Source of the DNA: Paraburkholderia unamae
GTDB lineage: Bacteria > Pseudomonadota > Gammaproteobacteria > Burkholderiales > Burkholderiaceae
Assembly: GCF_003268775.1 (NCBI RefSeq)
Contig: NZ_QLSU01000034.1
Coordinates: 41,334-105,333 of the forward strand
Direction: 5' to 3'
DNA length: 64,000 bases
How positions within the stretch are numbered: position 1 is the first letter of the stretch; the number at the start of each line of letters is the position of its first letter. Below the pieces are notes generated by a model that saw only the letters and a program-made list of their open reading frames with translations, was not told where the DNA came from and made no database searches. Below, one piece after another: positions 16,450-25,052 of this stretch. Both the position numbers and the translations under genes were made by a program.

Positions 16450-19047
16450 ATGAGAATCGACAAACTCACCACCAAGTTCCAGGAAGCCATCGCCGACGCA
16501 CAAAGCCTCGCCGTTGGTCACGATAACCAGTACATCGAACCCGCCCACCTGCTGGCTGCGCTCGTCGCGCAGCAGGACGGCTCGGCGCGCTCGCTCATGT
16601 CGCGCGCCGGGGTGCAGGTGCAGGCGTTGCAGAACGCGCTTAACGACGCCATCAACCGCTTGCCGCAAGTGCAGGGCACCGACGGCAACGTGCAGATCGG
16701 CCGTGAGCTGGCGGGCCTGCTCAACCAGGCGGACAAGGAAGCGCAGAAGCTCAACGACACGTATATCGCGAGCGAAATGTTCCTGCTCGCCGTGGCCGAC
16801 GACAAGGGCGAAGCGGGCCGCCTCGCGCGCCAGCACGGCCTGACGCGCAAGGCGCTCGAATCCGCGATCGTCGCGGTGCGTGGCGGTGCGCAGGTGCATA
16901 GCCAGGACGCCGAGAGCCAGCGCGAAGCGCTCAAGAAGTACACGGTCGATCTGACCGAGCGCGCCCGCGCGGGCAAGCTCGACCCCGTGATCGGCCGCGA
17001 CGACGAAATCCGCCGCTCGATCCAGATCCTGCAACGCCGCACCAAGAACAACCCGGTGCTGATCGGCGAGCCGGGCGTGGGCAAGACGGCGATCGTCGAA
17101 GGTCTCGCGCAGCGTATCGTCAACGGCGAAGTGCCGGAAACGCTCAAGGGCAAGCGCGTGCTTTCGCTCGACATGGCGGCGCTGCTCGCGGGCGCGAAGT
17201 ATCGCGGCGAATTCGAAGAGCGGCTGAAGTCCGTGCTCAACGACATCGCGAAGGATGAAGGCCAGACCATCGTCTTCATCGACGAGATTCACACCATGGT
17301 CGGCGCGGGCAAGGCCGAAGGCGCGATGGACGCGGGCAACATGCTCAAGCCGGCGCTTTCGCGCGGCGAACTGCATTGCATCGGCGCGACCACGCTCGAC
17401 GAATATCGCAAGTACATCGAGAAGGATGCTGCGCTCGAGCGCCGCTTCCAGAAGGTGCTGGTCGATGAGCCGTCGGTCGAAGCGACCATCGCGATCCTGC
17501 GCGGTTTGAAGGAGAAGTACGAACTGCACCACGGCGTGGAAATCACCGACCCGGCGATCGTCGCGGCGGCGGAGCTCTCGCATCGCTATATCACCGACCG
17601 CTTCCTGCCGGACAAGGCCATCGACCTGATCGACGAAGCCGCTTCGAAGATCAAGATGGAAATCGATTCGAAGCCCGAAGAGATGGACAAGCTCGACCGT
17701 CGCCTGATCCAGTTGAAGATCGAGCGCGAGGCCGTCAAGAAGGAGAAGGACGAAGCGTCGCAAAAGCGTTTGCAACTGATCGAGGAAGAAATCGATCGGC
17801 TGAGCCTCGAATATAAGGACCTCGAAGAAATCTGGACCGCCGAGAAGGCCGCGGTGCAGGGCGGTGCGCAGATCAAGGAAGAGATCGACCGCGTGCGCGC
17901 CGAGATCACGAAGTTCCAGCGCGAAGGCAAGCTCGAAAAGGTCGCGGAATTGCAGTACGGCAGGCTGCCGGAGCTCGAAACGCAACTCAAGCAGGTCACG
18001 CAGGCCGAAGCGAACGAGCAGAGCAGCCCGTCGCGTCATCGTCTGCTGCGCACGCAGGTGGGCGCCGAGGAAATCGCGGAAGTCGTGTCGCGTTCCACCG
18101 GCATTCCCGTCTCGCGCATGATGCAGGGCGAGCGCGAAAAGCTGTTGCTCATCGAAGACAAGCTGCATGAGCGCGTGGTGGGCCAGGACGAGGCGATCAC
18201 CGCGGTGGCCGATGCGATCCGCCGTTCGCGCGCCGGTCTCGCGGACCCGAACCGGCCCTACGGCTCGTTCCTGTTCCTTGGGCCGACGGGTGTGGGCAAG
18301 ACCGAGTTGTGCAAGGCGCTGGCGGGCTTCCTGTTCGACGCGGAAGATCATCTCATCCGCATCGACATGAGCGAGTTCATGGAGAAGCACAGCGTCGCGC
18401 GTTTGATCGGCGCGCCGCCGGGCTACGTGGGCTACGAAGAGGGCGGCTATCTGACCGAGGCCGTGCGCCGCAAGCCGTATAGCGTGATCCTGCTCGACGA
18501 AGTCGAGAAGGCGCACCCGGACGTGTTCAACGTGCTGCTGCAAGTGCTCGACGACGGCCGCATGACCGATGGCCAGGGCCGTACCGTGGACTTCAAGAAC
18601 ACGGTGATCGTGATGACGTCGAACCTCGGTTCGCACCTCATCCAGGCAATGGCGGGCGAGCCGCAGGAAGCCGTGAAGGACGCGGTGTGGAACGAGGTGA
18701 AGCAGCAGTTCCGCCCCGAGTTCCTGAACCGGATCGACGAGGTCGTGGTGTTCCATGCGCTCGATCGTTCGAACATCGAGTCGATCGCGAAGATCCAGTT
18801 GCAGCGTCTGCGCGAGCGTCTGGAGAAGCTCGACATGGAGTTGATGGTGTCCGACGAAGCGCTCGGCCAGATCGCGAAGGTCGGTTACGACCCGCTGTTC
18901 GGGGCGCGGCCGCTCAAGCGCGCGATCCAGCAGGAGATCGAGAACCCGGTCGCCAAGCTGATCCTCGCGGGCAAGTTCGGGCCGAAGGATGTGATTCCGG
19001 TCGACGTCCAGGACGGTAAGCTCGTGTTCGAGCGCGTCGTGCATTAA
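16450..19047 (+). CDS. clpB: ClpB disaggregase
   Basis: This hexameric Hsp100 chaperone works with DnaK to dissolve aggregates. It is 865 aa, full length. Order of domains: Clp N domain (1-145), AAA-1 with Walker A GEPGVGKT (206-213) and Walker B TIVFIDEIHTM, the ClpB-specific coiled-coil middle domain (about 405-530, charged E/K-rich), AAA-2 with Walker A GPTGVGKT (611-618), and the C-terminal domain. No IGF-type ClpP loop is apparent, in line with ClpB rather than ClpA. It is expressed from the sigma32-like promoter upstream and ends at a strong terminator. Confidence 0.97.
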   Translation: MRIDKLTTKFQEAIADAQSLAVGHDNQYIEPAHLLAALVAQQDGSARSLMSRAGVQVQALQNALNDAINRLPQVQGTDGNVQIGRELAGLLNQADKEAQKLNDTYIASEMFLLAVADDKGEAGRLARQHGLTRKALESAIVAVRGGAQVHSQDAESQREALKKYTVDLTERARAGKLDPVIGRDDEIRRSIQILQRRTKNNPVLIGEPGVGKTAIVEGLAQRIVNGEVPETLKGKRVLSLDMAALLAGAKYRGEFEERLKSVLNDIAKDEGQTIVFIDEIHTMVGAGKAEGAMDAGNMLKPALSRGELHCIGATTLDEYRKYIEKDAALERRFQKVLVDEPSVEATIAILRGLKEKYELHHGVEITDPAIVAAAELSHRYITDRFLPDKAIDLIDEAASKIKMEIDSKPEEMDKLDRRLIQLKIEREAVKKEKDEASQKRLQLIEEEIDRLSLEYKDLEEIWTAEKAAVQGGAQIKEEIDRVRAEITKFQREGKLEKVAELQYGRLPELETQLKQVTQAEANEQSSPSRHRLLRTQVGAEEIAEVVSRSTGIPVSRMMQGEREKLLLIEDKLHERVVGQDEAITAVADAIRRSRAGLADPNRPYGSFLFLGPTGVGKTELCKALAGFLFDAEDHLIRIDMSEFMEKHSVARLIGAPPGYVGYEEGGYLTEAVRRKPYSVILLDEVEKAHPDVFNVLLQVLDDGRMTDGQGRTVDFKNTVIVMTSNLGSHLIQAMAGEPQEAVKDAVWNEVKQQFRPEFLNRIDEVVVFHALDRSNIESIAKIQLQRLRERLEKLDMELMVSDEALGQIAKVGYDPLFGARPLKRAIQQEIENPVAKLILAGKFGPKDVIPVDVQDGKLVFERVVH

Positions 19048-19083
19048 GGTGCGTTCAGGCACGCTGTAGTGCTGTGGTGAAGC

Positions 19084-19119
19084 AAAAAGGGCAACGGAGT
19101 GATCCGTTGCCCTTTTTTT
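19084..19119. terminator. Bidirectional terminator between clpB and the YidB-like gene
   Basis: A ten-base-pair stem (GGGCAACGGA 19089-19098 with its complement 19103-19112) and a GTGA loop. It is flanked by five A residues on the left and seven T residues on the right, so it can stop transcription from both sides. Confidence 0.88.
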
Positions 19120-19156
19120 ATCTGCGCCGGGGACGACCCGGCACGGTGAGCGTCGC

Positions 19157-19597
19157 TCAGGCCTGCTTGTTGCCGCCGCCGAACAGCGACGCGAGGCCGC
19201 CGAGCGTGCCGAGCACGCTTTCCGCGTTGATCTGGCCGCCTGCGGGCACTTCGCCATTGGGCGTGCCGGCATTGACCACGTGCGGCAGCACCTGGGCGAG
19301 CAGGCCGCCCACCTGGTCGGGTTGCAGGCCGACCTTCTGCGCGAGGCCTGCAACGGCGTCCGAGCCGAGCACGCTGTGGATCTGATCGGCGGAGACAGGC
19401 TGGTTCTCGCCATTGCCGACCCACGACTGCACGACGTCACCGAGGCCGCCTTGCTGGAACTTCTGGATGAGGCCGCTCAGGCCGCCGGGCTGGTTGTTGA
19501 CGAACTCCATGGCCGCGGCGAGAAGCTGCGCCTGGCCGCCGCCTTGCTGTTGCGATTGCGAACCGAGCAGGGAACCGAGGGTATCTAGCAGACTCAT
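19157..19597 (-). CDS. YidB-like DUF937 protein
   Basis: A 146-aa protein of the YidB/DUF937 family, rich in Gly, Gln and Ala. It begins MSLLDTLGSLLGSQSQQQGGG and contains the repeated helical pattern LAQKVGLQPDQVGGLLAQVLP of the family. A C-terminal glycine-rich LGTLGGLASLFGGG follows. It has no signal peptide or membrane helix. The function is not known. It is convergent with clpB. Confidence 0.8.
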   Translation of the reverse strand: MSLLDTLGSLLGSQSQQQGGGQAQLLAAAMEFVNNQPGGLSGLIQKFQQGGLGDVVQSWVGNGENQPVSADQIHSVLGSDAVAGLAQKVGLQPDQVGGLLAQVLPHVVNAGTPNGEVPAGGQINAESVLGTLGGLASLFGGGNKQA

Positions 19598-19693
19598 GAC
19601 GATCTCTCTGAATGATGGCCGCGTCGGGGGACGCGGCCGGTAAGTCGGACGGCGCGCGCAAAGGCCGCGCCGCAGGTCAGGTGCCGGCGCGCG

Positions 19694-20305
19694 TTACGCG
19701 CCGGAAGCGGCGGCGTCGGAGGCCGCCTTGCTCTTTTTCGACTTCTTCGGCTTTTTCGCCTTGCTGTCCGAGGCCGTGGCCGGCGCCGCGGCGGCCGAAC
19801 CCGCTTCAGGCGCGCTGGCGGCCGCAGCCGTTTTGTCCTTCTTGCTCTTGTGTTTCGATTTTGCCGCCGTGGCGTCCGATGCGGTAGTCGTGGCCGCCGG
19901 CGTCTGCGCCGTCATCGGGTTCGGCGTCGTGGCAGCCGGCGCCGCGCCTGCCGTTGCCCCCGTCGTTGCTGCGGTTGCCGCCGTTGGGGCGCTCTTGCTG
20001 CTCTTCGAGGCGGCCGGCTTGCCTGCTGGCGGCGCTGCCGAGCCGTTGATCGTGAGGCCCGCCGTCTCCAGATTCTGCACCGACTTCGGGCCAATGCCCT
20101 TGACGCGGTTCACGAGGTCGTCGGCGTCCTTGAACGGGCCGTTTTTCGTGCGTTCGTCGATGATCGCCTTGGCGTGCACGGGGCCGATGCCCTTGACGGA
20201 TTCGAGCGCCGTTTCGTCGGCGGTATTGACTTCCACGGCCGCGGCAAGCACGGCGGACAGCGACAGACCGAATGCGAGGAACAGCATGAGCAGCTTCTTG
20301 AGCAT
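19694..20305 (-). CDS. ComEA-like helix-hairpin-helix protein with long Ala/Lys/Ser-rich tail
   Basis: A 203-aa secreted protein. An N-terminal signal peptide (MLKKLLMLFLAFGLSLSAVL) is followed by a ComEA-type double helix-hairpin-helix (VNTADETALESVKGIG and LVNRVKGIGPKSVQNL) that in relatives binds DNA during uptake. The second half is low complexity Ala/Thr/Ser/Lys (for example SKAKKPKKSKKSK near the end), strongly basic. ATG 20305 has a GGAG Shine-Dalgarno; a GTG three codons upstream is less likely. Typical ComEA homologues in this group are about 90-120 aa, so the tail is an addition. Confidence 0.8.
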   Translation of the reverse strand: MLKKLLMLFLAFGLSLSAVLAAAVEVNTADETALESVKGIGPVHAKAIIDERTKNGPFKDADDLVNRVKGIGPKSVQNLETAGLTINGSAAPPAGKPAASKSSKSAPTAATAATTGATAGAAPAATTPNPMTAQTPAATTTASDATAAKSKHKSKKDKTAAAASAPEAGSAAAAPATASDSKAKKPKKSKKSKAASDAAASGA

Positions 20306-20617
20306 GACGATCACTCCATTGAGGGCGATTCAGATTCAGTTAGCCGGGAACGGAAGACGCATCCGGTCCAGGGCCTGTTATTAGCGTGAACGGGCCCCAG
20401 GTGCTGCGGTACAAGAATAGGACAGTTGGCGTATCCGTGGATCGGGGGCGCTCGATTTATACCGGTCGATGTGTGGCAAGTAAATCACGCCGCACAATAT
20501 TTAATACTTCTGTGCAATTTCGCGACGCGAAGCCACAGGCAATACACGTATTTTCGAAGCGCGAACAACGACACCGCACGCGCCTGTGTGGTGCAGGCGC
20601 CGTGTCTGCCATGCGGC
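20306..20617. other. Intergenic region between acoR 3' end and the ComEA-like gene
   Basis: 312 bases without a gene, more AT-rich than its surroundings around 20440-20560. It probably contains the promoter of the ComEA-like gene on the minus strand. I see no hexamer pair good enough to name. Confidence 0.45.
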
Positions 20618-22624
20618 TCAGGCGCGGTGTGGCCCGACGATGCCGAGCTTCGCGATGCGCCGGTACAGCGTCGCGCGCGAGATGCCGAGCGCCTGCGCAG
20701 CGGCGTTGGGGCGCCAGCGGTGCGCCGTGAGCGCCGCGACGATGCGCTCGCGCTCGGCGGCGGGCGTGAGCGGGGCGAGAGGCATGAGCGGCGTGGAATG
20801 GGCGGCGGACATGGCTGGCGGCGGGGCCGAGGCCGCGCACGCGTGAGCGTCCGGCATGGGCAGGCGTGCCGCAAGATCCGCGCTCAGATGGCGCGCCTCG
20901 ACCAGCACGGTGTCGCATACGGCGCATGCGTAGCGCATCGCGTTGCGCAACTGGCGCAGATTGCCGGGCCACGCGAAGGCGGCGAGCCGAGCCGCGAGCG
21001 TGGCGTCGAGCGCGAGCGGGCGCGCGGCGGCCTGCGCTTCTTCGGCGAACACGGTGTCGATGAGCGTTGCGATATCGCGGCGCTCGCGCAGGGGCGGCAG
21101 GCTGAGCACAGCGCCGCTCAGGCGGTAGTAGAGATCCTCGCGGAACGCGCCCGCGCTCGCCATGAGTGCGAGGTCGCGGTGCGTCGCGCAGATCACGTCG
21201 ATATCGACGCGCACCGGCGCTTCGTTGCCAAGCGGCAGCACTTCGCCCTCGGCGAGCACGCGCAGCAGGCGCGTCTGGAGCGCGAGTGGCATGTCGCCGA
21301 TCTCGTCGAGAAAGAGCGTCCCGCCGTCGGCCATGGCGATCTTGCCGCGCGCGCCGTGGCGGCGCGCGCCCGTGAACGCGCCCGGTGCGTAGCCGAACAG
21401 CTCGCTCTCGATCAGCGATTCGGGCAGCGCCCCGCAATTGACGGCGATGAACGGCCGGTTGCGGCGCGCGCTCGCGTCGTGAATCGCGCGTGCGAAGACT
21501 TCCTTGCCCGCGCCCGTTTCGCCGAGCAGCAGGATCGGCAGGCGTTTGCCCGCCACACGCTGGGCGATGCGCGCGTTTTCGGCCACGCGCGCGTCGGCGC
21601 TGCGCAGGAAGGGGCCGAGCGCGCTACGGTCGTATTCCCGCTCAGCGGCGGAGTTTTCGCGCCGCAGCGGCATCGCGCCATGCGCCGCCGTGCCTGCGCC
21701 GCGCCCGAGCGGCGCGCGTATGCGCGCGTAGAGCATCGAGCCGTTCGAGCGCAGCCGCAGCGCGGCGATGGCTTCGATGCGCCCGATGTCGCGCAATTGC
21801 ACGTGCGACGAATCGAAAATCTCGTCGATGTGACGCGGGCCTTCGAGCCCCGCGATGCATTCACGCGCGCGCCGGTTCGCGGCGATCACGTTGCCGTTCT
21901 CGTCGAAGGCGATCAGCAGTTCGGGCTGCGCCTCCACGTAATTGCGGTTCTGGTGACCGAAGAGAATCCAGCAGCTTGCGAGACGGTGCAGGAAATAGCC
22001 GTCCTCGATCAGCGTCGCGCTCTGGCGCACGAGCTGGTTGACGATGCGCTGGCTCTCGCGATTGTCGGGAGACTGCACGGCCGAGGCGTCGAGCACGCCG
22101 ATCAGTTCGCCGCCCGGCGCGAAGATCGGCGCGGCGCTGCACGTGAGCGAGGTGAAGGCGGCGCGGAAATGATCGGTCTTGTGAACCGTGATGGGCGCGA
22201 GATCGGTGAGCACGTTCGCGATGCCGCAGGTGCCTTCCTCGCTCTCCGACCAGCACGAGCCGATATAGAGCCCCGCGTGCTTGAAGTCGTTGCGGCGCTC
22301 GCGGTCGATGCGGTAGTCGATGGTCACGCCGTGCCCGTCGGTGAGCATCACGCAGTAGTCGGCCTCGCGCACCATGTCGTGCAGGCGCGAGAGGCATTGG
22401 CCCGAGGCGCGCAGGAAGGACTCCTCGCGATCGCGGATTTCACGCAGCTCGGCCGCGCTCAGCACGCGCGGCCCGATCACGGAGCCGGGATCGAGCTGAT
22501 AGCGCTCGAACGAGCGCTGCCATGACGAGACGAGGCGCGGCGAGTCGGACGGCGCGGGGAGCCGGCCTTCCACGGCGCCGCGCACGCGTTCGGCGTGCCG
22601 GGTAGACGCAAGAGCGTAGGGCAT
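20618..22624 (-). CDS. acoR: AcoR, sigma54-dependent activator of acetoin catabolism
   Basis: An enhancer-binding protein of 668 aa with the AcoR layout. It has an N-terminal sensory part with a GAF domain (about 55-220), a linker/PAS-like region, an AAA+ domain, and a C-terminal Fis-type helix-turn-helix (NAAAQALGISRATLYRRIAKLGI). The AAA+ domain shows Walker A LLGETGAGKEVFARAIH, the sigma54-contact loop GAFTGA (GYAPGAFTGARRHG), and Walker B GGTLFLDEIGDMP. It is divergent from the aco operon, whose promoter is sigma54-type. The frame is open to a GTG at 22696, but ATG 22624 (MPYALASTRHAERV, Shine-Dalgarno GGAA) fits the family better. Confidence 0.9.
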   Translation of the reverse strand: MPYALASTRHAERVRGAVEGRLPAPSDSPRLVSSWQRSFERYQLDPGSVIGPRVLSAAELREIRDREESFLRASGQCLSRLHDMVREADYCVMLTDGHGVTIDYRIDRERRNDFKHAGLYIGSCWSESEEGTCGIANVLTDLAPITVHKTDHFRAAFTSLTCSAAPIFAPGGELIGVLDASAVQSPDNRESQRIVNQLVRQSATLIEDGYFLHRLASCWILFGHQNRNYVEAQPELLIAFDENGNVIAANRRARECIAGLEGPRHIDEIFDSSHVQLRDIGRIEAIAALRLRSNGSMLYARIRAPLGRGAGTAAHGAMPLRRENSAAEREYDRSALGPFLRSADARVAENARIAQRVAGKRLPILLLGETGAGKEVFARAIHDASARRNRPFIAVNCGALPESLIESELFGYAPGAFTGARRHGARGKIAMADGGTLFLDEIGDMPLALQTRLLRVLAEGEVLPLGNEAPVRVDIDVICATHRDLALMASAGAFREDLYYRLSGAVLSLPPLRERRDIATLIDTVFAEEAQAAARPLALDATLAARLAAFAWPGNLRQLRNAMRYACAVCDTVLVEARHLSADLAARLPMPDAHACAASAPPPAMSAAHSTPLMPLAPLTPAAERERIVAALTAHRWRPNAAAQALGISRATLYRRIAKLGIVGPHRA

Positions 22625-22732
22625 GAGCGGTTCCAGACGGCTGCGGACGGTGAAACGTCGGACCGGAAAGCGTTCGGCGGGAGTCTTTTTTAGCACATCC
22701 TTTGCGCGCGATCACACCGCACCGCAGCAAGC

Positions 22733-22893
22733 GAGACGCCTGAGACGATCGTCTCAGCGCGCGGCGTCTCACCTGCGTAAGCGCCAGACTCGGCCGCTCA
22801 GGCAGGCTGCACGGGGCCGCGGCGCGCTTGCGCCGCTCGCGCGGACGAACTTTGCGACGCGCCGCGCGTGCTCGAGACGCTTGTTGAGACGCC
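22733..22893. promoter_or_regulatory. GAGACG repeat cluster, probable AcoR enhancer sites
   Basis: A perfect 16-bp palindrome TGAGACGATCGTCTCA (22741-22756) is flanked by GAGACGCC (22733-22740) and its inverted copy GGCGTCTC (22763-22770). A second pair, GAGACGC (22874-22880) and GAGACGCC (22886-22893), is 12 bases apart in direct orientation. Both clusters lie upstream of the sigma54 promoter, at distances of about 235-260 and 100-118 bases, where enhancer-binding proteins usually bind. Confidence 0.65.
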
Positions 22894-22989
22894 GGGCGCA
22901 TTAAACGGGGCGACGGCCGGACACGGTGCGCGGACCGCTCAAGCCCGCCAGGCGGGCTTGAGCGTCGGCAAGCGGTTTAGCAGGCGTTA

Positions 22990-23006
22990 GTGGCATGACG
23001 CTTGCA
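22990..23006 (+). promoter_or_regulatory. Sigma54 (-24/-12) promoter of the aco operon
   Basis: GTGGCATGACGCTTGCA matches the YTGGCACGnnnnTTGCW consensus. GG (22992-22993) and GC (23004-23005) are separated by exactly ten bases. Transcription would start near 23017, ahead of the acoX GTG at 23103. Confidence 0.8.
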
Positions 23007-23088
23007 GATACTGCGGGCAAGAGCGGTGCACGCCAAGGCGCGCCGCCATCCAGACGAGTTCGTGCGGACCCCCGCGGCCGTGCGGACC

Positions 23089-23094
23089 AGGAGA
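23089..23094 (+). promoter_or_regulatory. Shine-Dalgarno that fixes the acoX GTG start
   Basis: AGGAGA lies eight bases before GTG 23103. The longer frame from ATG 22995 starts inside the sigma54 promoter and cannot be translated from that transcript, so GTG 23103 is the start. Confidence 0.65.
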
Positions 23095-23102
23095 CACAAC
23101 CC

Positions 23103-24164
23103 GTGACGACGCCCGTGACCGTAGGCGTGATCGCGAACCCCGCGTCGGGGCGCGACATCCGCCGCCTCACCTCGCATGCCTCTGTCTTTCCCACCGCCGA
23201 GAAAGCGAACATGGTCGTGCGCCTGCTCGCGGGGCTCGGCGCGCTCGGCGTTTCGCGCGTGCTCACGCTGCGCGACAAGACCGGCGTCGCCGCCTTGCTG
23301 CTGCGCGCCATCGAAACTCACGCGGCCATCGGTGCGCGCGAACCCTGGCCCGAAGTCGAATTCGTCGATTTGCCCATGAGCGAAAGCGTTGCCGACACGC
23401 ATGCCGGTGTCGCCCGCATGATGCGCGAGGAAGTCGCGCTCATCGCGGTGCTGGGCGGCGACGGCACGCACCGCGCGGTGGCGGCGCATTGCGGCGCGAC
23501 GCCATTGCTCGCGCTCTCCACCGGCACCAACAATGCGTTTCCCGAACTGCGCGAAGCCACCGTGGCGGGGCTCGCGGGCGCGCTCGTCGCGACCGGCGCC
23601 GTGCCCGCCGAGGCGGCGCTCGTGCGCAACAAGCGGCTCGTGGCGCGTTGCGTGGAGGGACCGTCGCGCGGGCGCGAGGAAATTGCGTTAGTCGACATCT
23701 GCGTTGCGCGCCAGCCCTTCATCGGCGCACGCGCCATTTCAGACAGTTCGGATATCGAAGCACTTTTTCTCACCTTCGCGCCGCCCGACGGTATCGGCCT
23801 CTCGTCGATCGGCGGCGCGTGGGCGCCGGTTGCGCGCGACGCGTCGCATGGCTTGCACATGACCTTCGCGGAGGCGGGCGACGCCGAGGGCGCGGGCGTG
23901 CCGTTGCTCGCACCGATCGCGCCGGGCCGCATCGAACGCCTGACGATGCGCACGTGCCAGCGCCTCGAAGTCGGCGTCGCGCTGCCGCTCGAAGCCGGTC
24001 ACGGCACGCTCGCATTCGACGGCGAGCGCGAGATCGAACCCGCGCGCGGCGACCGCTACGAAGTGACGCTCGACTGGCGCGGCCCGCTGACCGTGGATGT
24101 CGCGCGCACGCTGCGTTACGCGGCGTCGCATCAGTTGTTGCGCGAAGCCGCGGCGCGCGTCTAG
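23103..24164 (+). CDS. acoX: AcoX, ATP-NAD kinase-like protein of acetoin operon
   Basis: A 353-aa member of the ATP-NAD/AcoX kinase family, which is found in acetoin operons but whose precise role is unsettled. Visible features are VTVGVIANPASGRDIRRLTS at the N-terminus and the GGDGTHR diacylglycerol/NAD kinase-type motif (AVLGGDGTHRAVAAHCG), followed by LSTGTNNAFPELREATVAG. It is the first gene of the aco operon behind the sigma54 promoter. The start is GTG, placed by its Shine-Dalgarno and by the promoter position. Confidence 0.88.
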   Translation: MTTPVTVGVIANPASGRDIRRLTSHASVFPTAEKANMVVRLLAGLGALGVSRVLTLRDKTGVAALLLRAIETHAAIGAREPWPEVEFVDLPMSESVADTHAGVARMMREEVALIAVLGGDGTHRAVAAHCGATPLLALSTGTNNAFPELREATVAGLAGALVATGAVPAEAALVRNKRLVARCVEGPSRGREEIALVDICVARQPFIGARAISDSSDIEALFLTFAPPDGIGLSSIGGAWAPVARDASHGLHMTFAEAGDAEGAGVPLLAPIAPGRIERLTMRTCQRLEVGVALPLEAGHGTLAFDGEREIEPARGDRYEVTLDWRGPLTVDVARTLRYAASHQLLREAAARV

Positions 24165-24212
24165 CGCCTTCCTCTGCATCCTCGACCCGTAACACCACAA
24201 GGAGACACCCGA

Positions 24213-24989
24213 ATGGACGCACCCCTGAAAGGCCAGGTCGCGATCGTGACCGGCGGCGCGCGCGGCATCGGCCGCGGCATTGCGCTCACGCTCGCGCAGG
24301 CCGGAGCCGACGTGCTGCTCGCCGATCTGCTCGAAGAACCGCTTGCCGCCACGGCCGAAGAAGTGCGCGCCCTTGGCCGTCGCGCAGCCATCTGCAAGGT
24401 CGATGTCACGCAGGCCGCCCAGCTCGAAGGGATGGTGTCGCAGGCGCTCTCCGAACTCGGCGGCTTCGACATCCTCGTGAATTGCGCTGGCGTGATCTCG
24501 ATTCATCCGGTCTCCGAACTCACCGAGCGGGACTGGGACTTCGTGATGGGCGTGAATGCGAAGGGGGTGTTCCTCGGCTGCAAGGCGGCGTTGCCGCATC
24601 TGCGCATGCAAAAGCGCGGGCGCATCATCAACGTCGCGTCGATTGCGGGCAAGGAGGGCTTTCCGAATCTCGCGCATTACAGCGCCTCGAAGTTCGCGGT
24701 GGTCGGCTTCACCAACGCGCTCGCCAAGGAAGTGGCGCGCGAAGGCATCACCGTGAACGCGATTTGCCCGGGCATCGTGCGCACCTATATGTGGGACCGG
24801 CTTTCGGACGAATGGAAGAACGAAGGCGAGAGCGTCGAGCAATCGTGGCAGCGCCATCAACTCACGCTTATTCCGCAGGGCCGCGCGCAAACGCCGGAAG
24901 ACATGGGGCGGCTCGCCTTGTTCTTCGCGACGATGGACAACGTCACCGGCCAGTCGGTGAACGTCGACGGCGGCTTCACTTTTCACTAG
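24213..24989 (+). CDS. Short-chain dehydrogenase of the aco operon
   Basis: A classical SDR of 258 aa. The cofactor motif is TGGARGIG (13-20), the catalytic Tyr156-x3-Lys160 sits in HYSASK, and the C-terminal segment is NVTGQSVNVDGGFTFH. Its position between acoX and acoA suggests oxidation or reduction of acetoin, diacetyl or 2,3-butanediol, but the substrate cannot be read from sequence. It has a good AGGAGA Shine-Dalgarno and follows acoX by 48 bases. Confidence 0.85.
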   Translation: MDAPLKGQVAIVTGGARGIGRGIALTLAQAGADVLLADLLEEPLAATAEEVRALGRRAAICKVDVTQAAQLEGMVSQALSELGGFDILVNCAGVISIHPVSELTERDWDFVMGVNAKGVFLGCKAALPHLRMQKRGRIINVASIAGKEGFPNLAHYSASKFAVVGFTNALAKEVAREGITVNAICPGIVRTYMWDRLSDEWKNEGESVEQSWQRHQLTLIPQGRAQTPEDMGRLALFFATMDNVTGQSVNVDGGFTFH

Positions 24990-25052
24990 GAGCAGGTGCA
25001 TTTCCGGCAGCAGGCATACCCAGCGTCGTACACACCGGACAAGGAGACAACC

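Noticed and set aside
16342..19440. A 1032-codon open frame antisense to clpB
   Set aside because: It is the codon-position shadow of a high-GC gene; the ClpB protein on the other strand is unmistakable, and the antisense translation is Arg/Leu/Asp-rich without domains.
22995..23102. Upstream extension of acoX to ATG 22995
   Set aside because: The ATG lies inside the sigma54 promoter, before the predicted transcript start; GTG 23103 has the ribosome site.
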